A DNA stretch of 5,255 nt from Lysobacteraceae bacterium (GTDB lineage: Bacteria > Pseudomonadota > Gammaproteobacteria > Xanthomonadales > Wenzhouxiangellaceae): assembly GCA_020201235.1 (NCBI GenBank), contig JAIVHD010000333.1, forward strand, positions 1 through 5,255. The letters run 5' to 3'. The position numbers and the translations under genes were made by a program. The first letter of the stretch is position 1. Every line of letters begins with the position of its first letter. Below the pieces are notes generated by a model, which worked only from the letters and a program-made list of their open reading frames with translations, searched no databases and was not told the origin of the DNA. Below are positions 1-5,255 of this stretch, piece after piece.

Positions 1-268
1 CCGTGTCGCCTTCTCGCAGGTGTTCGTAGTCGCCGATGATGACGACCCCGACCGAATCGCGCTCGAGGTTAAGCGCGAGCCCATAGGTGTCATCGGGGAA
101 TTCAATCATTTCGCCCTGCATCGCGTCGGCCAGACCATGGATGCGGCAGATACCATCGTATACGCTAACGATCGTACCTTCGTTCCGGGCTTCGCTGACG
201 ACTTCGAACTGTTCGACGCGCTTGCGGATCAGTTCGCTGATTTCAGTCGGGTTGAGTGTCTGCTGCAT
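1..268 (-). CDS. atpA: ATP synthase F1 subunit alpha, N-terminal 89 residues (cut by window edge)
   Basis: This is the start of the alpha subunit of the F1 sector, which with beta forms the alpha3-beta3 catalytic head in the cytoplasm; alpha carries the non-catalytic nucleotide sites. The 89 visible residues cover the N-terminal helix that contacts delta ([13 protein letters not shown], residues 10-22) and most of the beta-barrel crown domain, with the family blocks NEGTIVSV (29-36), RIHGLAD (42-48), MQGEMIEFP (50-58) and [11 protein letters not shown] (64-74). The Walker A region lies beyond the left edge. The ATG at 268-266 gives the family's usual MQQ start; the site before it is only weakly purine-rich (GAGCAGAAAAG), with no strong Shine-Dalgarno. 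It follows atpH by 58 bases with no promoter or terminator that I can see, so it is probably co-transcribed. Identity is clear; only the truncation limits it. Confidence 0.97.
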   Translation of the reverse strand, partial: MQQTLNPTEISELIRKRVEQFEVVSEARNEGTIVSVYDGICRIHGLADAMQGEMIEFPDDTYGLALNLERDSVGVVIIGDYEHLREGDT

Positions 269-326
269 AGCTTTTCTGCTCGTTGTATCGGTGTGTTACC
301 GCTAGTTGAATAGAGAGATGCCGGCG

Positions 327-863
327 TCAGCGAACAAGCTGCCGCCCCAGTTGTTTCAGCCGACCACGCACGCTCGCGTCGATCACGCGGTCGCCGGCGC
401 GCACGATGATGCCGCCGATCAGATCCTGGTCGATGTCGGTTTCCATCTCGATCTCGCTGCCAAAACGCTGACGCAGCCTTTCGGTCAGCTTCTCGCGCTG
501 CTCCGGCTGAATTTCCACCGCCGAGGTCACATTAACCTTCAGTCGCTGGTCGCGGCGGCGTCGCAGGGTCTCGAACTGCGAAGCGATTTCAGGCATCAGG
601 CTCAGACGTCGATAGTGCATCAAAACCTTCAGGAAGCTCTCGAACGACCCGTCCAGCGACTCACCGAGCACATCGGCAAAGACTGAAAGGAGCTGGGCCT
701 CGGTTACTTTCGGGTGGCCGATGACGTCGCTCATGGCGTCGCTGGAAACCGCGCCCGCCGCAAGCGCCAGAGCCTGGCTCCAGACATCGAGCGTTTCAGC
801 CTGTTCGGCCAGTTCGAAGGCGGCACGCGCATAGGGCCGCGCCAGTGTGGTTTCAGCCAGCAT
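327..863 (-). CDS. atpH: ATP synthase F1 subunit delta
   Basis: This is the delta subunit, the cytoplasmic part of the peripheral stalk that ties the top of the alpha3-beta3 head to the b dimer. The 178 residues match the family's usual length (177 in E. coli). The N-terminal helical domain opens with TTLARPYARAAFELA (residues 5-19), the classic delta signature, and the C-terminal domain keeps the conserved pattern DLIGGIIVRAGDRVIDASVR (about 146-165) followed by GRLKQL. The ATG at 863-861 is chosen because it places the ARPYA motif at the standard distance from the N-terminus; a GGAG lies at 879-876, a rather long 12 bases upstream and inside the end of atpF. Only six bases separate it from the atpF stop, which suggests translational coupling. 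The sequence looks intact. Confidence 0.97.
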   Translation of the reverse strand: MLAETTLARPYARAAFELAEQAETLDVWSQALALAAGAVSSDAMSDVIGHPKVTEAQLLSVFADVLGESLDGSFESFLKVLMHYRRLSLMPEIASQFETLRRRRDQRLKVNVTSAVEIQPEQREKLTERLRQRFGSEIEMETDIDQDLIGGIIVRAGDRVIDASVRGRLKQLGRQLVR

Positions 864-869
864 CGTCGA

Positions 870-1343
870 CTAAAGCTCCGTGGCCAGCTTGTCCAGCATC
901 TCGCGATGCCGGTCGGCATTGAGTTCCTGGCGGATCACGCGTTCGGCACCGGTCACGGCCAATTCGGCCAGACGTTCGCGCAGCGCTTCCCGGGCTTGGT
1001 TGGTGGCCAGCTTGATATCCGCTTCGGCTGCGGCCACCTGACGATCGCGCTCTGCAATTGCATCACGCTTGGCCTGTTCGACGATCTCATTGCCACGCTT
1101 TCCGGCCTGGTCGATGATTTCGCCGGACTTGGAACGCGCCTGGCGAATGATCTGCTGGGCTTCGGCTTCGGCTTTTTCGAGCGCCTTTTCAGCCTCGTCG
1201 GATTGCGCGAGGCCTTCGGCGATTTTCTGCCGACGCTCTTCCATGGCTTTGGTCAGCGGCGGCCAGACGTACTTCATCGTCACCAGAACCAGCACCAGGA
1301 AAGTGCCGGCCTGTCCGATCAGGGTGCCTAATGAGACATCCAT
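870..1343 (-). CDS. atpF: ATP synthase Fo subunit b
   Basis: This is subunit b, which dimerises to form the peripheral stalk from the membrane sector up to delta. The 157 residues match E. coli b (156). A single N-terminal membrane helix (about residues 7-26) ends in the family signature MKYVWPPL (23-30). It is followed by a long charged helix rich in Ala, Glu, Lys, Arg and Gln (about 33-135), the coiled-coil dimerisation part, and a C-terminal delta-binding segment ([15 protein letters not shown], about 126-140, and LDKLATEL at the end). Arg37 lines up with the functionally important Arg36 of E. coli b. The ATG at 1343-1341 has a good AAGGAA five bases upstream (1354-1349). The gene lies between atpE and atpH, in the standard order. 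Nothing looks broken. Confidence 0.97.
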   Translation of the reverse strand: MDVSLGTLIGQAGTFLVLVLVTMKYVWPPLTKAMEERRQKIAEGLAQSDEAEKALEKAEAEAQQIIRQARSKSGEIIDQAGKRGNEIVEQAKRDAIAERDRQVAAAEADIKLATNQAREALRERLAELAVTGAERVIRQELNADRHREMLDKLATEL

Positions 1344-1407
1344 AGCAGTTCCTTAGCGATTGTTCGGGATTTCAGGGGTTTGATAGTTCATGAACTCGTC
1401 GCGGCCA

Positions 1408-1680
<273 letters not shown>

Positions 1681-1683
1681 TTA

Positions 1684-1689
1684 TCTCCT
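1684..1689 (-). promoter_or_regulatory. Ribosome binding site of atpE
   Basis: AGGAGA on the minus strand, six bases before the GTG at 1677-1675. It is the strongest Shine-Dalgarno in the window. It fixes the unusual GTG start of atpE, and suits the high translation that subunit c needs for its multi-copy ring. Confidence 0.85.
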
Positions 1690-1752
1690 GGAGTAGTGCT
1701 TATTCAAAGGGTGAATGGCAAAAAACGAATCGACGAACTGGATGAGCCCGGA

Positions 1753-2321
1753 TTAGTGTTCTTCATAGGCCAGCGACAGGTACACAATCGTCAGCGTCAT
1801 GAAAATAAAGGCCTGTAACGGCACGACAAGAATATGAACCCCTTACCCTTGACGCTGTAAACCAGGATCAGCACCAACACTGAAAGCGATAGCGCAAATG
1901 GCGCGTTGACATCCGCCGATGGCACGACACGCATATATTCAAGGCCAAAGACCTTGTTGGCGAGCAGCGGAATATAATCGACCGGCACCAGGTCCATGAT
2001 GTTCCATAAAAACACCCAGACGAAGATCGTAAGAGCCAGCGGTGCGACAAATTGGCGCGGGCCGTGAAACGACTCCTTGACCGAGTTGTCGACGAAATCG
2101 ACCAGCACTTCGATAAAGTTCTGCAGCTTGCCGGGCACGCCTGCGGTGGCGCGACGCGCCGCCAGCCAAAACATAAAGACCATGACCGCGCCAAGCGCGA
2201 TTGAAAAGAACAGAGTGTCGAGATGGAAAGTCCAGAGACCTTCTCCAACGGTCAGATGCCCGAGGTGGTGCGAGACATACTCGGTCGGAGATGAGCCCGC
2301 TGCGGCGACTGTAAAACGCAC
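1753..2321 (-). pseudogene. atpB: ATP synthase Fo subunit a, internally deleted and frameshifted
   Basis: Subunit a forms the two proton half-channels beside the c ring. From the GTG at 2321-2319, 161 codons match the family well: YVSHHL (15-20), GVPGKLQNFIE (61-71), APLALTIFVWVFLWNIMDLV (93-112) and RVVPSADVN (131-139), with membrane helices near 32-54, 93-113 and 141-157. After Lys-Gly-Lys-Gly (158-161) the frame runs through 13 unrelated residues to a TGA at 1799-1797. The true C-terminus sits in another frame, from His at 1836-1834 to TAA at 1755-1753: HILVVPLQAFIF then MTLTIVYLSLAYEEH. Compared with E. coli AtpB (271 residues, recalled), residues about 171-244 are missing, including essential Arg210 and the Asn214 and Glu219 positions; the His245 and Gln252 equivalents remain. 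It cannot encode a working subunit a. The lesion may be real or an assembly error. Confidence 0.93.
1834..1841 (-). other. Deletion junction inside atpB
   Basis: On the minus strand the last conserved upstream codon is GGG (Gly161, 1841-1839). Two bases (TT, 1838-1837) follow, then CAT (1836-1834), the first codon of the conserved C-terminal block. Two bases stand where about 222 would be expected from the E. coli protein, so about 220 bases are missing and the frame is shifted. The TT is probably the tail of the Phe codon that normally precedes this His. Confidence 0.85.
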
Positions 2322-2330
2322 GATTCGTCG

Positions 2331-2335
2331 TCCTT
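2331..2335 (-). promoter_or_regulatory. Ribosome binding site of atpB
   Basis: AAGGA on the minus strand, nine bases before the GTG at 2321-2319. It overlaps the stop codon of atpI (TAAGGA), suggesting coupled translation. The atpI TAA is itself in frame with atpB, and no ATG or TTG lies between it and the GTG, so the GTG is the first usable start. Confidence 0.7.
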
Positions 2336-2783
2336 ATTGCTCGTCATTCGATGCCGTGCCCGTCGGGGAGTTTCGTCCCAGTCGCAGCAAAGCAAGCCAA
2401 AAGGCCACGAGAGTGACCACGTAACCGGCCAAGACCGGCAAAAACCATTCGGCGAACCACAGGGCGACCAATCCGAAAAGCACCACTGCGAACACCATTT
2501 TTAACATCATGCCGCGGTAAAACGCGGCCGCCATCATGCCTGGATTCCCCGAGGCCGGCACCGATCCGGCCCGAAGTGCCGAGACCGCAGTAAGCGCGAT
2601 CCCAATCGCGCCGCCAGCCAGTACCGCAAGGCCATTCGAGGCCCCGGTGAGCACGACTCCGGCAAGTGCGGCGACCACGACCAGTATGGCCTGTGTGCGC
2701 AACAGCCAGACAGCCATTTGGGCGAAACGACTCTCGTCGAGCCCGGCTGGATTGTCTTTTGGCGCTACGGATTTCGTCGACAC
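2334..2783 (-). CDS. atpI: ATP synthase accessory membrane protein I
   Basis: AtpI is a small inner-membrane protein encoded first in many atp operons; it is not part of the finished enzyme and has been proposed to help assemble the c ring. The 149 residues show four hydrophobic segments (about 26-46, 50-70, 92-111 and 113-135), the usual AtpI layout, with a short basic stretch at RAGSVPASG (71-79) and a positively charged exit after the last helix (RLGRN, 134-138). It is slightly longer than E. coli AtpI (about 126) because of a polar N-terminal extension of some 22 residues. The start is GTG at 2783-2781; a GGGAG at 2799-2795 is 11 bases away, which is long, so the start is less certain than for atpE. 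The next Met is residue 23. It ends 12 bases before atpB. Identification rests on the hydropathy pattern, weak family similarity and position. Confidence 0.88.
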   Translation of the reverse strand: MSTKSVAPKDNPAGLDESRFAQMAVWLLRTQAILVVVAALAGVVLTGASNGLAVLAGGAIGIALTAVSALRAGSVPASGNPGMMAAAFYRGMMLKMVFAVVLFGLVALWFAEWFLPVLAGYVVTLVAFWLALLRLGRNSPTGTASNDEQ

Positions 2784-2810
2784 GACCTTGTGAACTCCCT
2801 GTCGCGCGTC

Positions 2811-2843
2811 AAAAAAATATCGATTGAATCCAGAAATTCAATC
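2811..2843 (-). promoter_or_regulatory. Leader hairpin plus U-tract ahead of atpI (possible attenuator)
   Basis: On the minus strand GATTGAAT (2843-2836), a six-base loop TTCTGG and ATTCAATC (2829-2822) form a perfect 8-bp stem. Four bases later come seven T residues (2817-2811). The whole lies between the predicted transcription start near 2850 and the atpI start at 2783. The shape resembles an intrinsic terminator or attenuator, but the stem has only two G-C pairs, so it would be weak; it could instead be a dyad operator or an mRNA 5' stabiliser. The structure is seen; the role is inferred. Confidence 0.45.
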
Positions 2844-2856
2844 ACAAAGCCCGAGA

Positions 2857-2865
2857 ATTATACCA
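2857..2865 (-). promoter_or_regulatory. Extended -10 sigma70-type promoter for the atp operon
   Basis: The minus strand reads TGGTATAAT: a consensus TATAAT (2862-2857) with the TG of an extended -10 element one base upstream (2865-2864). Seventeen bases further up the -35 position reads TCCCAG (2885-2880), a poor match to TTGACA, so the promoter would depend on the extended -10. Transcription would start near 2850, giving a leader of about 67 bases to the atpI GTG. This is the only convincing promoter that I see for the operon. Confidence 0.65.
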
Positions 2866-2890
2866 GTTTGCAAAGCGGGCTGGGATAATT

Positions 2891-3056
2891 TCACCGTCTT
2901 GCGCGTTCCAGAATGAACCATGCCTCGCGTCTGCCGTGATTCCCCCGGTCACGCATTCTCACCAGACAGGCCAGTACGCTTCCGGGCCAGTCCATATGAA
3001 GTGATCTACTCGAGCCTTTCGACGCGGCAAAGATCAGCGTGACGGGAAACAGATGA
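2891..3056. other. Unassigned intergenic stretch
   Basis: This lies between the atp promoter and the MITE-like element. I see no recognisable gene, RNA or terminator. The longest ATG-started reading frame noted is 34 codons on the minus strand (2995-2891), without a Shine-Dalgarno or recognisable motifs. Two short matches to the neighbouring element are present: a 9-bp direct repeat (3002-3010 and 3081-3089) and a 10-bp inverted one (3031-3040 and 3077-3086). Confidence 0.5.
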
Positions 3057-3075
3057 CTAGCAGCCTGTCGGACTT
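3057..3075 (+). repeat. Left terminal inverted repeat of the MITE-like element
   Basis: CTAGCAGCCTGTCGGACTT, an exact reverse complement of 3207-3225. The base next to it on the outside (A at 3056, against C on the other arm's strand) no longer matches, which sets the outer limit of the repeat. Confidence 0.9.
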
Positions 3076-3206
3076 AACGCTGATCTACTGCGGAAAAGCC
3101 GGATTGGGCCAGATTTCTCGCTCTTTTTCGTTAAATAGGCCCACTATCCGCCTCAAAAGATCGAAAAATCTGGCTCCAACCGGACTTTCCCTCGCTACGA
3201 TCGGTC

Positions 3207-3225
3207 AAGTCCGACAGGCTGCTAG
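3207..3225 (-). repeat. Right terminal inverted repeat of the MITE-like element
   Basis: Reads AAGTCCGACAGGCTGCTAG on the plus strand, the exact reverse complement of 3057-3075. It ends 88 bases from the stop codon of the FG-GAP gene at 3316-3314; the 88 bases between hold no gene or clear terminator, only short GC-rich palindromes such as CCGATCGG at 3301-3308. Confidence 0.9.
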
Positions 3226-3313
3226 GTCGACCTGTCATGTTCAGTGCGCCCGATCGACCCGGTTTCAGCCGCCGGGCAGCTCGCGCGGCAGGTGTTTGGC
3301 CCGATCGGCCAGG

Positions 3314-5255
3314 TCAGCGGCGGCGCAGCCCGGAGAGGAAACCCGACGGCTCCACGTAGCGTGTGTGGAAGCGATTCCAGTCGTCGCTGTGGCGCTGGTA
3401 GACGGGATCGTCCTCCAGCGTCGTCGGCGGCGTGTCGTATTGCGATTTTGCATGGCTGGGCAACGGCAGCACGGTGCGCGAAAACGCGGTGTTGTAGTCG
3501 CCGTCCTTGACCCAGCCGTAGCCCACCAGTACGAAGTCTCGCACCAGGCCTTCGGACGGCGGCGGGCCGGAAAAGCGCAGCACGATCTCGTCGCCGGCGT
3601 TCATGATCACGTAGCGGTCGTCGGGGCCGGTCAGCAGCTCGCGCACATCGCCGAACCGGGTGTGATAGCCGGCCAGATCGGGCCAGCGTTGACCGGTGCC
3701 CTGCAAGCGATCGTAGATGGGTTGCTCCGGCTGCTCACGGCTGTCTGCGCGGGTTTCGGAAAACCCGCGATGGCGCAGTTCAGCCGCAGACATGGCCAGG
3801 GTGAGGATCGAGCCATCCGGCGCCGGAAGGCGCTCGGCGACAGCCAACCGATCCCAGTAGATTTCCAGGCTCGTGGCCAGTCGCAGTCGTCTTGGTTGCC
3901 CGGGTTGGAATAGCCCCTCCAAGTCGATCACCATGGTCTTGTGCTTGCCGGCCGGAAAGCCCAGATCGGGGCGCGCGACGACCCAGCCGCCGCGGCCGTC
4001 CGGCACTTCGAGGCGCAGGCTGCCGGGACGCTCGCGGTTACCTTGGGAAACCGCGACGTTGATCGAGCTGTCGGTCGGATAGATCCAGCCGGTCGCCAGC
4101 AATACCGACCGCTCGTCGAGCCCGGATTCGGACAGGTCGATCTCGACATGATGAGGTCGGGTCAGGCCCTGGTAACGGGACAGTTCCAGTCCGGCAACGT
4201 AACGTGCATCGATCTCGCGCGCTTGGGCCGTCCAGTCGCGGCCCTTGTCGTCAACCGCATGCGGCACCGGGCGGGGGTTGGTCGTGAACACCGGCTCCAG
4301 GCGCGGTTCGGCGCGCGCGAAGCGTTCGTCTACGAACATGGCGGTGTCGGGCATGCGGTCTACGGCGAGCAGTGAAACGCCGTCGATGAAGTGGGTTTCC
4401 CACAGTTCGGCCGTGATGCGCAGCTCATAGCCACCGTCCAGCCTCGCCAGCGCCTCACCGGGAATGCGTACCCGGTCCTCGGTCTGGGTAATCGTGGCCG
4501 TGTCGACGGCATTGATACGCATGCCCAGCGGCGAACGCCAGAGAAAATCGGTCACGAAGCGCATGCCTTCACCGTCGTTGGCGAACAACCAGGGACACGA
4601 ACCCTTCAGCCGCTGCACGGCCTCTACCGTCCGCCGTGGTCCCAGGTCGAATTCGGCTTGATTGGAACCGTTCGGCCACAGGATCCATGCCACGTCGACA
4701 CCTTCGCGCTCGCCCAGCCCGAAATGCAACTCCGGCCCGTCGATCACCCGGCGTTGCACGACCAGGCCCGAGCGTACTTCCACCTGGCCGCCGAGACCGT
4801 AGGTGTTGATGCGGTTATCGCCGGCATTGTCCAGCGCGCGCGGGCGGAGCACCTGCCAGCCGTAGTCGCGCTCGCCGGCTCCGGTAGCCTGAACAATCGC
4901 GCCTTCGGCGTCCAGTCCGATCAGATCCAGGCGACCATCACCGGTCAGATCCGAGACTGCGGCGGTACGCATCGGCAGTTCGAACGCCAGGCGCTGCAGC
5001 TCTCCGTCCGGGCCGGTCAGCCACGCCCGCGAGCGGTTGCCGGCCGAGGCCAGCAGGTCCGGCGCCCCGTTGTTATCCAGATCGGCGGCGAACAGGCCGG
5101 CATGTCCCGGTGCCACGCCGGCGCGCATGTCGGGCCAGACGCCCAGATGTTCGCTTCGACCGTCAGCCAGCGACACCAGGGTGCCGTCGGCGGACAGCGC
5201 GACCAGATCAATATGCCCGTCCCAGTCCAGGTCGGTTGCGGCAATGGCGATGTAG
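3314..5255 (-). CDS. FG-GAP repeat and ASPIC/UnbV (CRTAC1-like) protein, 5' end outside window
   Basis: The frame is open to the right edge, so the true start lies outside; 646 residues are visible (numbered from the first full codon). Three FG-GAP/VCBS-type calcium loops come first: DLDWDGHID (8-16), DLDNNGAPD (58-66) and DLTGDGRLD (102-110), as in beta-propeller blades. An ASPIC/UnbV domain follows at about 150-216, with GLGGQVEVRSG, ELHFGLG and ILWPNGSNQ. The remaining 430 residues form a well-conserved tail with no function that I can name, rich in aromatics: SCPWLFANDGEGMRFVTDFL (219-238), GWIYPTDSSINVAVSQGN (389-406), RYVIMNAGDEI (547-557) and YGWVKDGDYNTAF (579-591). FG-GAP/ASPIC proteins are usually exported, but the signal region is not visible. 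A GTG at 5176-5174 falls inside the first propeller repeat unit and is unlikely to be the start. Its own function is unknown; its placement next to atp seems incidental. Confidence 0.85.
   Translation of the reverse strand, partial: YIAIAATDLDWDGHIDLVALSADGTLVSLADGRSEHLGVWPDMRAGVAPGHAGLFAADLDNNGAPDLLASAGNRSRAWLTGPDGELQRLAFELPMRTAAVSDLTGDGRLDLIGLDAEGAIVQATGAGERDYGWQVLRPRALDNAGDNRINTYGLGGQVEVRSGLVVQRRVIDGPELHFGLGEREGVDVAWILWPNGSNQAEFDLGPRRTVEAVQRLKGSCPWLFANDGEGMRFVTDFLWRSPLGMRINAVDTATITQTEDRVRIPGEALARLDGGYELRITAELWETHFIDGVSLLAVDRMPDTAMFVDERFARAEPRLEPVFTTNPRPVPHAVDDKGRDWTAQAREIDARYVAGLELSRYQGLTRPHHVEIDLSESGLDERSVLLATGWIYPTDSSINVAVSQGNRERPGSLRLEVPDGRGGWVVARPDLGFPAGKHKTMVIDLEGLFQPGQPRRLRLATSLEIYWDRLAVAERLPAPDGSILTLAMSAAELRHRGFSETRADSREQPEQPIYDRLQGTGQRWPDLAGYHTRFGDVRELLTGPDDRYVIMNAGDEIVLRFSGPPPSEGLVRDFVLVGYGWVKDGDYNTAFSRTVLPLPSHAKSQYDTPPTTLEDDPVYQRHSDDWNRFHTRYVEPSGFLSGLRRR

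Larger units (their letters stand above)
3057..3225. mobile_element. MITE-like, nearly palindromic 169-bp element
   Basis: The element has perfect 19-bp terminal inverted repeats, and the two arms remain related all the way to the centre near 3141. A second matching block pairs 3092-3123 with 3191-3159 (for example GGGCCAGATTT against GAGCCAGATTT), and the middle reads TAGGCCCACTA. Transcribed, it would fold into one long imperfect hairpin. The outer four bases at each end are CTAG, which may be a palindromic 4-bp target duplication (or a TA duplication inside CTAG), leaving 15-bp repeats CAGCCTGTCGGACTT. It has no transposase, so it must be moved by an enzyme elsewhere, or be the two joined ends of an internally deleted insertion sequence. 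The ends remind me of IS1182- or IS5-type ends, but that is from memory and unsure. Confidence 0.8.

Noticed and set aside
714..1331. Plus-strand open reading frame of 205 codons
   Set aside because: It lies antisense to atpH and atpF, both of which have clear family signatures.
1353..1391. 12-codon minus-strand reading frame between atpE and atpF, whose TAA overlaps the atpF ribosome binding site
   Set aside because: The overlap looks like translational coupling, but there is no convincing Shine-Dalgarno before its ATG, and I know of no leader peptide at this place in atp operons.
1797..1841. Programmed -1 frameshift joining the two parts of atpB at AAGGGGTT
   Set aside because: A -1 shift would enter the correct C-terminal frame, but the product would still lack about 74 residues including the essential arginine, so a deletion explains the site better.
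2891..2995. 34-codon minus-strand reading frame upstream of the atp promoter
   Set aside because: No Shine-Dalgarno, no similarity that I recognise and a length expected by chance.
3297..3311. GC-rich palindrome after the FG-GAP stop codon as an intrinsic terminator
   Set aside because: The stem is short and no T-run follows on the minus strand.
3053..3913. Plus-strand open reading frame of 286 codons crossing the MITE-like element
   Set aside because: It runs through the palindrome and then antisense to the well-conserved FG-GAP/ASPIC gene, has no recognisable motifs and is explained by the GC-rich opposite strand.

Overview
This window reads as a gammaproteobacterial chromosome. The genes are all on the minus strand, and the centre of the window is the upstream half of an F-type ATP synthase operon in the usual order atpI-atpB-atpE-atpF-atpH-atpA. 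It is read from about position 2850 down to the left edge, where atpA is cut off. The predicted proteins follow the Escherichia coli-type subunits closely: AtpA starts with a MQQ...EISELI N-terminus, b carries MKYVWPPL, delta carries ARPYARAAFE, and c is an 89-residue H+-type subunit. I cannot name the genus; GC-rich coding sequence and the subunit sequences suit a free-living or halophilic gammaproteobacterium.

Layout, right to left (the direction of transcription): 5255-3314 is the 3' part of a long gene for an FG-GAP repeat plus ASPIC/UnbV (CRTAC1-like) protein with a large conserved C-terminal region. 3313-2784 is a 530-base gene-free stretch. It holds a 169-bp nearly palindromic MITE-like element (3057-3225), about 165 bases I cannot assign, an extended -10 promoter (2857-2865), and a leader with a perfect 8-bp hairpin followed by seven U residues. 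Then come atpI, atpB, atpE, atpF, atpH and the first 89 codons of atpA.

The most striking point is atpB (subunit a). Its first 161 codons are well conserved and so are its last 27, but the roughly 74 residues that normally lie between them are missing and the two parts are in different frames. The lost part includes the essential arginine (Arg210 in E. coli) and its helix, so as written the gene cannot make a working proton channel, although every neighbouring ATP synthase gene looks intact. This is either an assembly or sequencing deletion or a real, drastic mutation; the sequence alone cannot decide.

Smaller points: all three of the first genes (atpI, atpB, atpE) use GTG starts while atpF, atpH and atpA use ATG, and the genes often found upstream of atpI in gammaproteobacteria (parA/parB) are absent here, replaced by the mobile-element remnant and the FG-GAP gene. 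I did not see a new defence or mobile gene system in this window.
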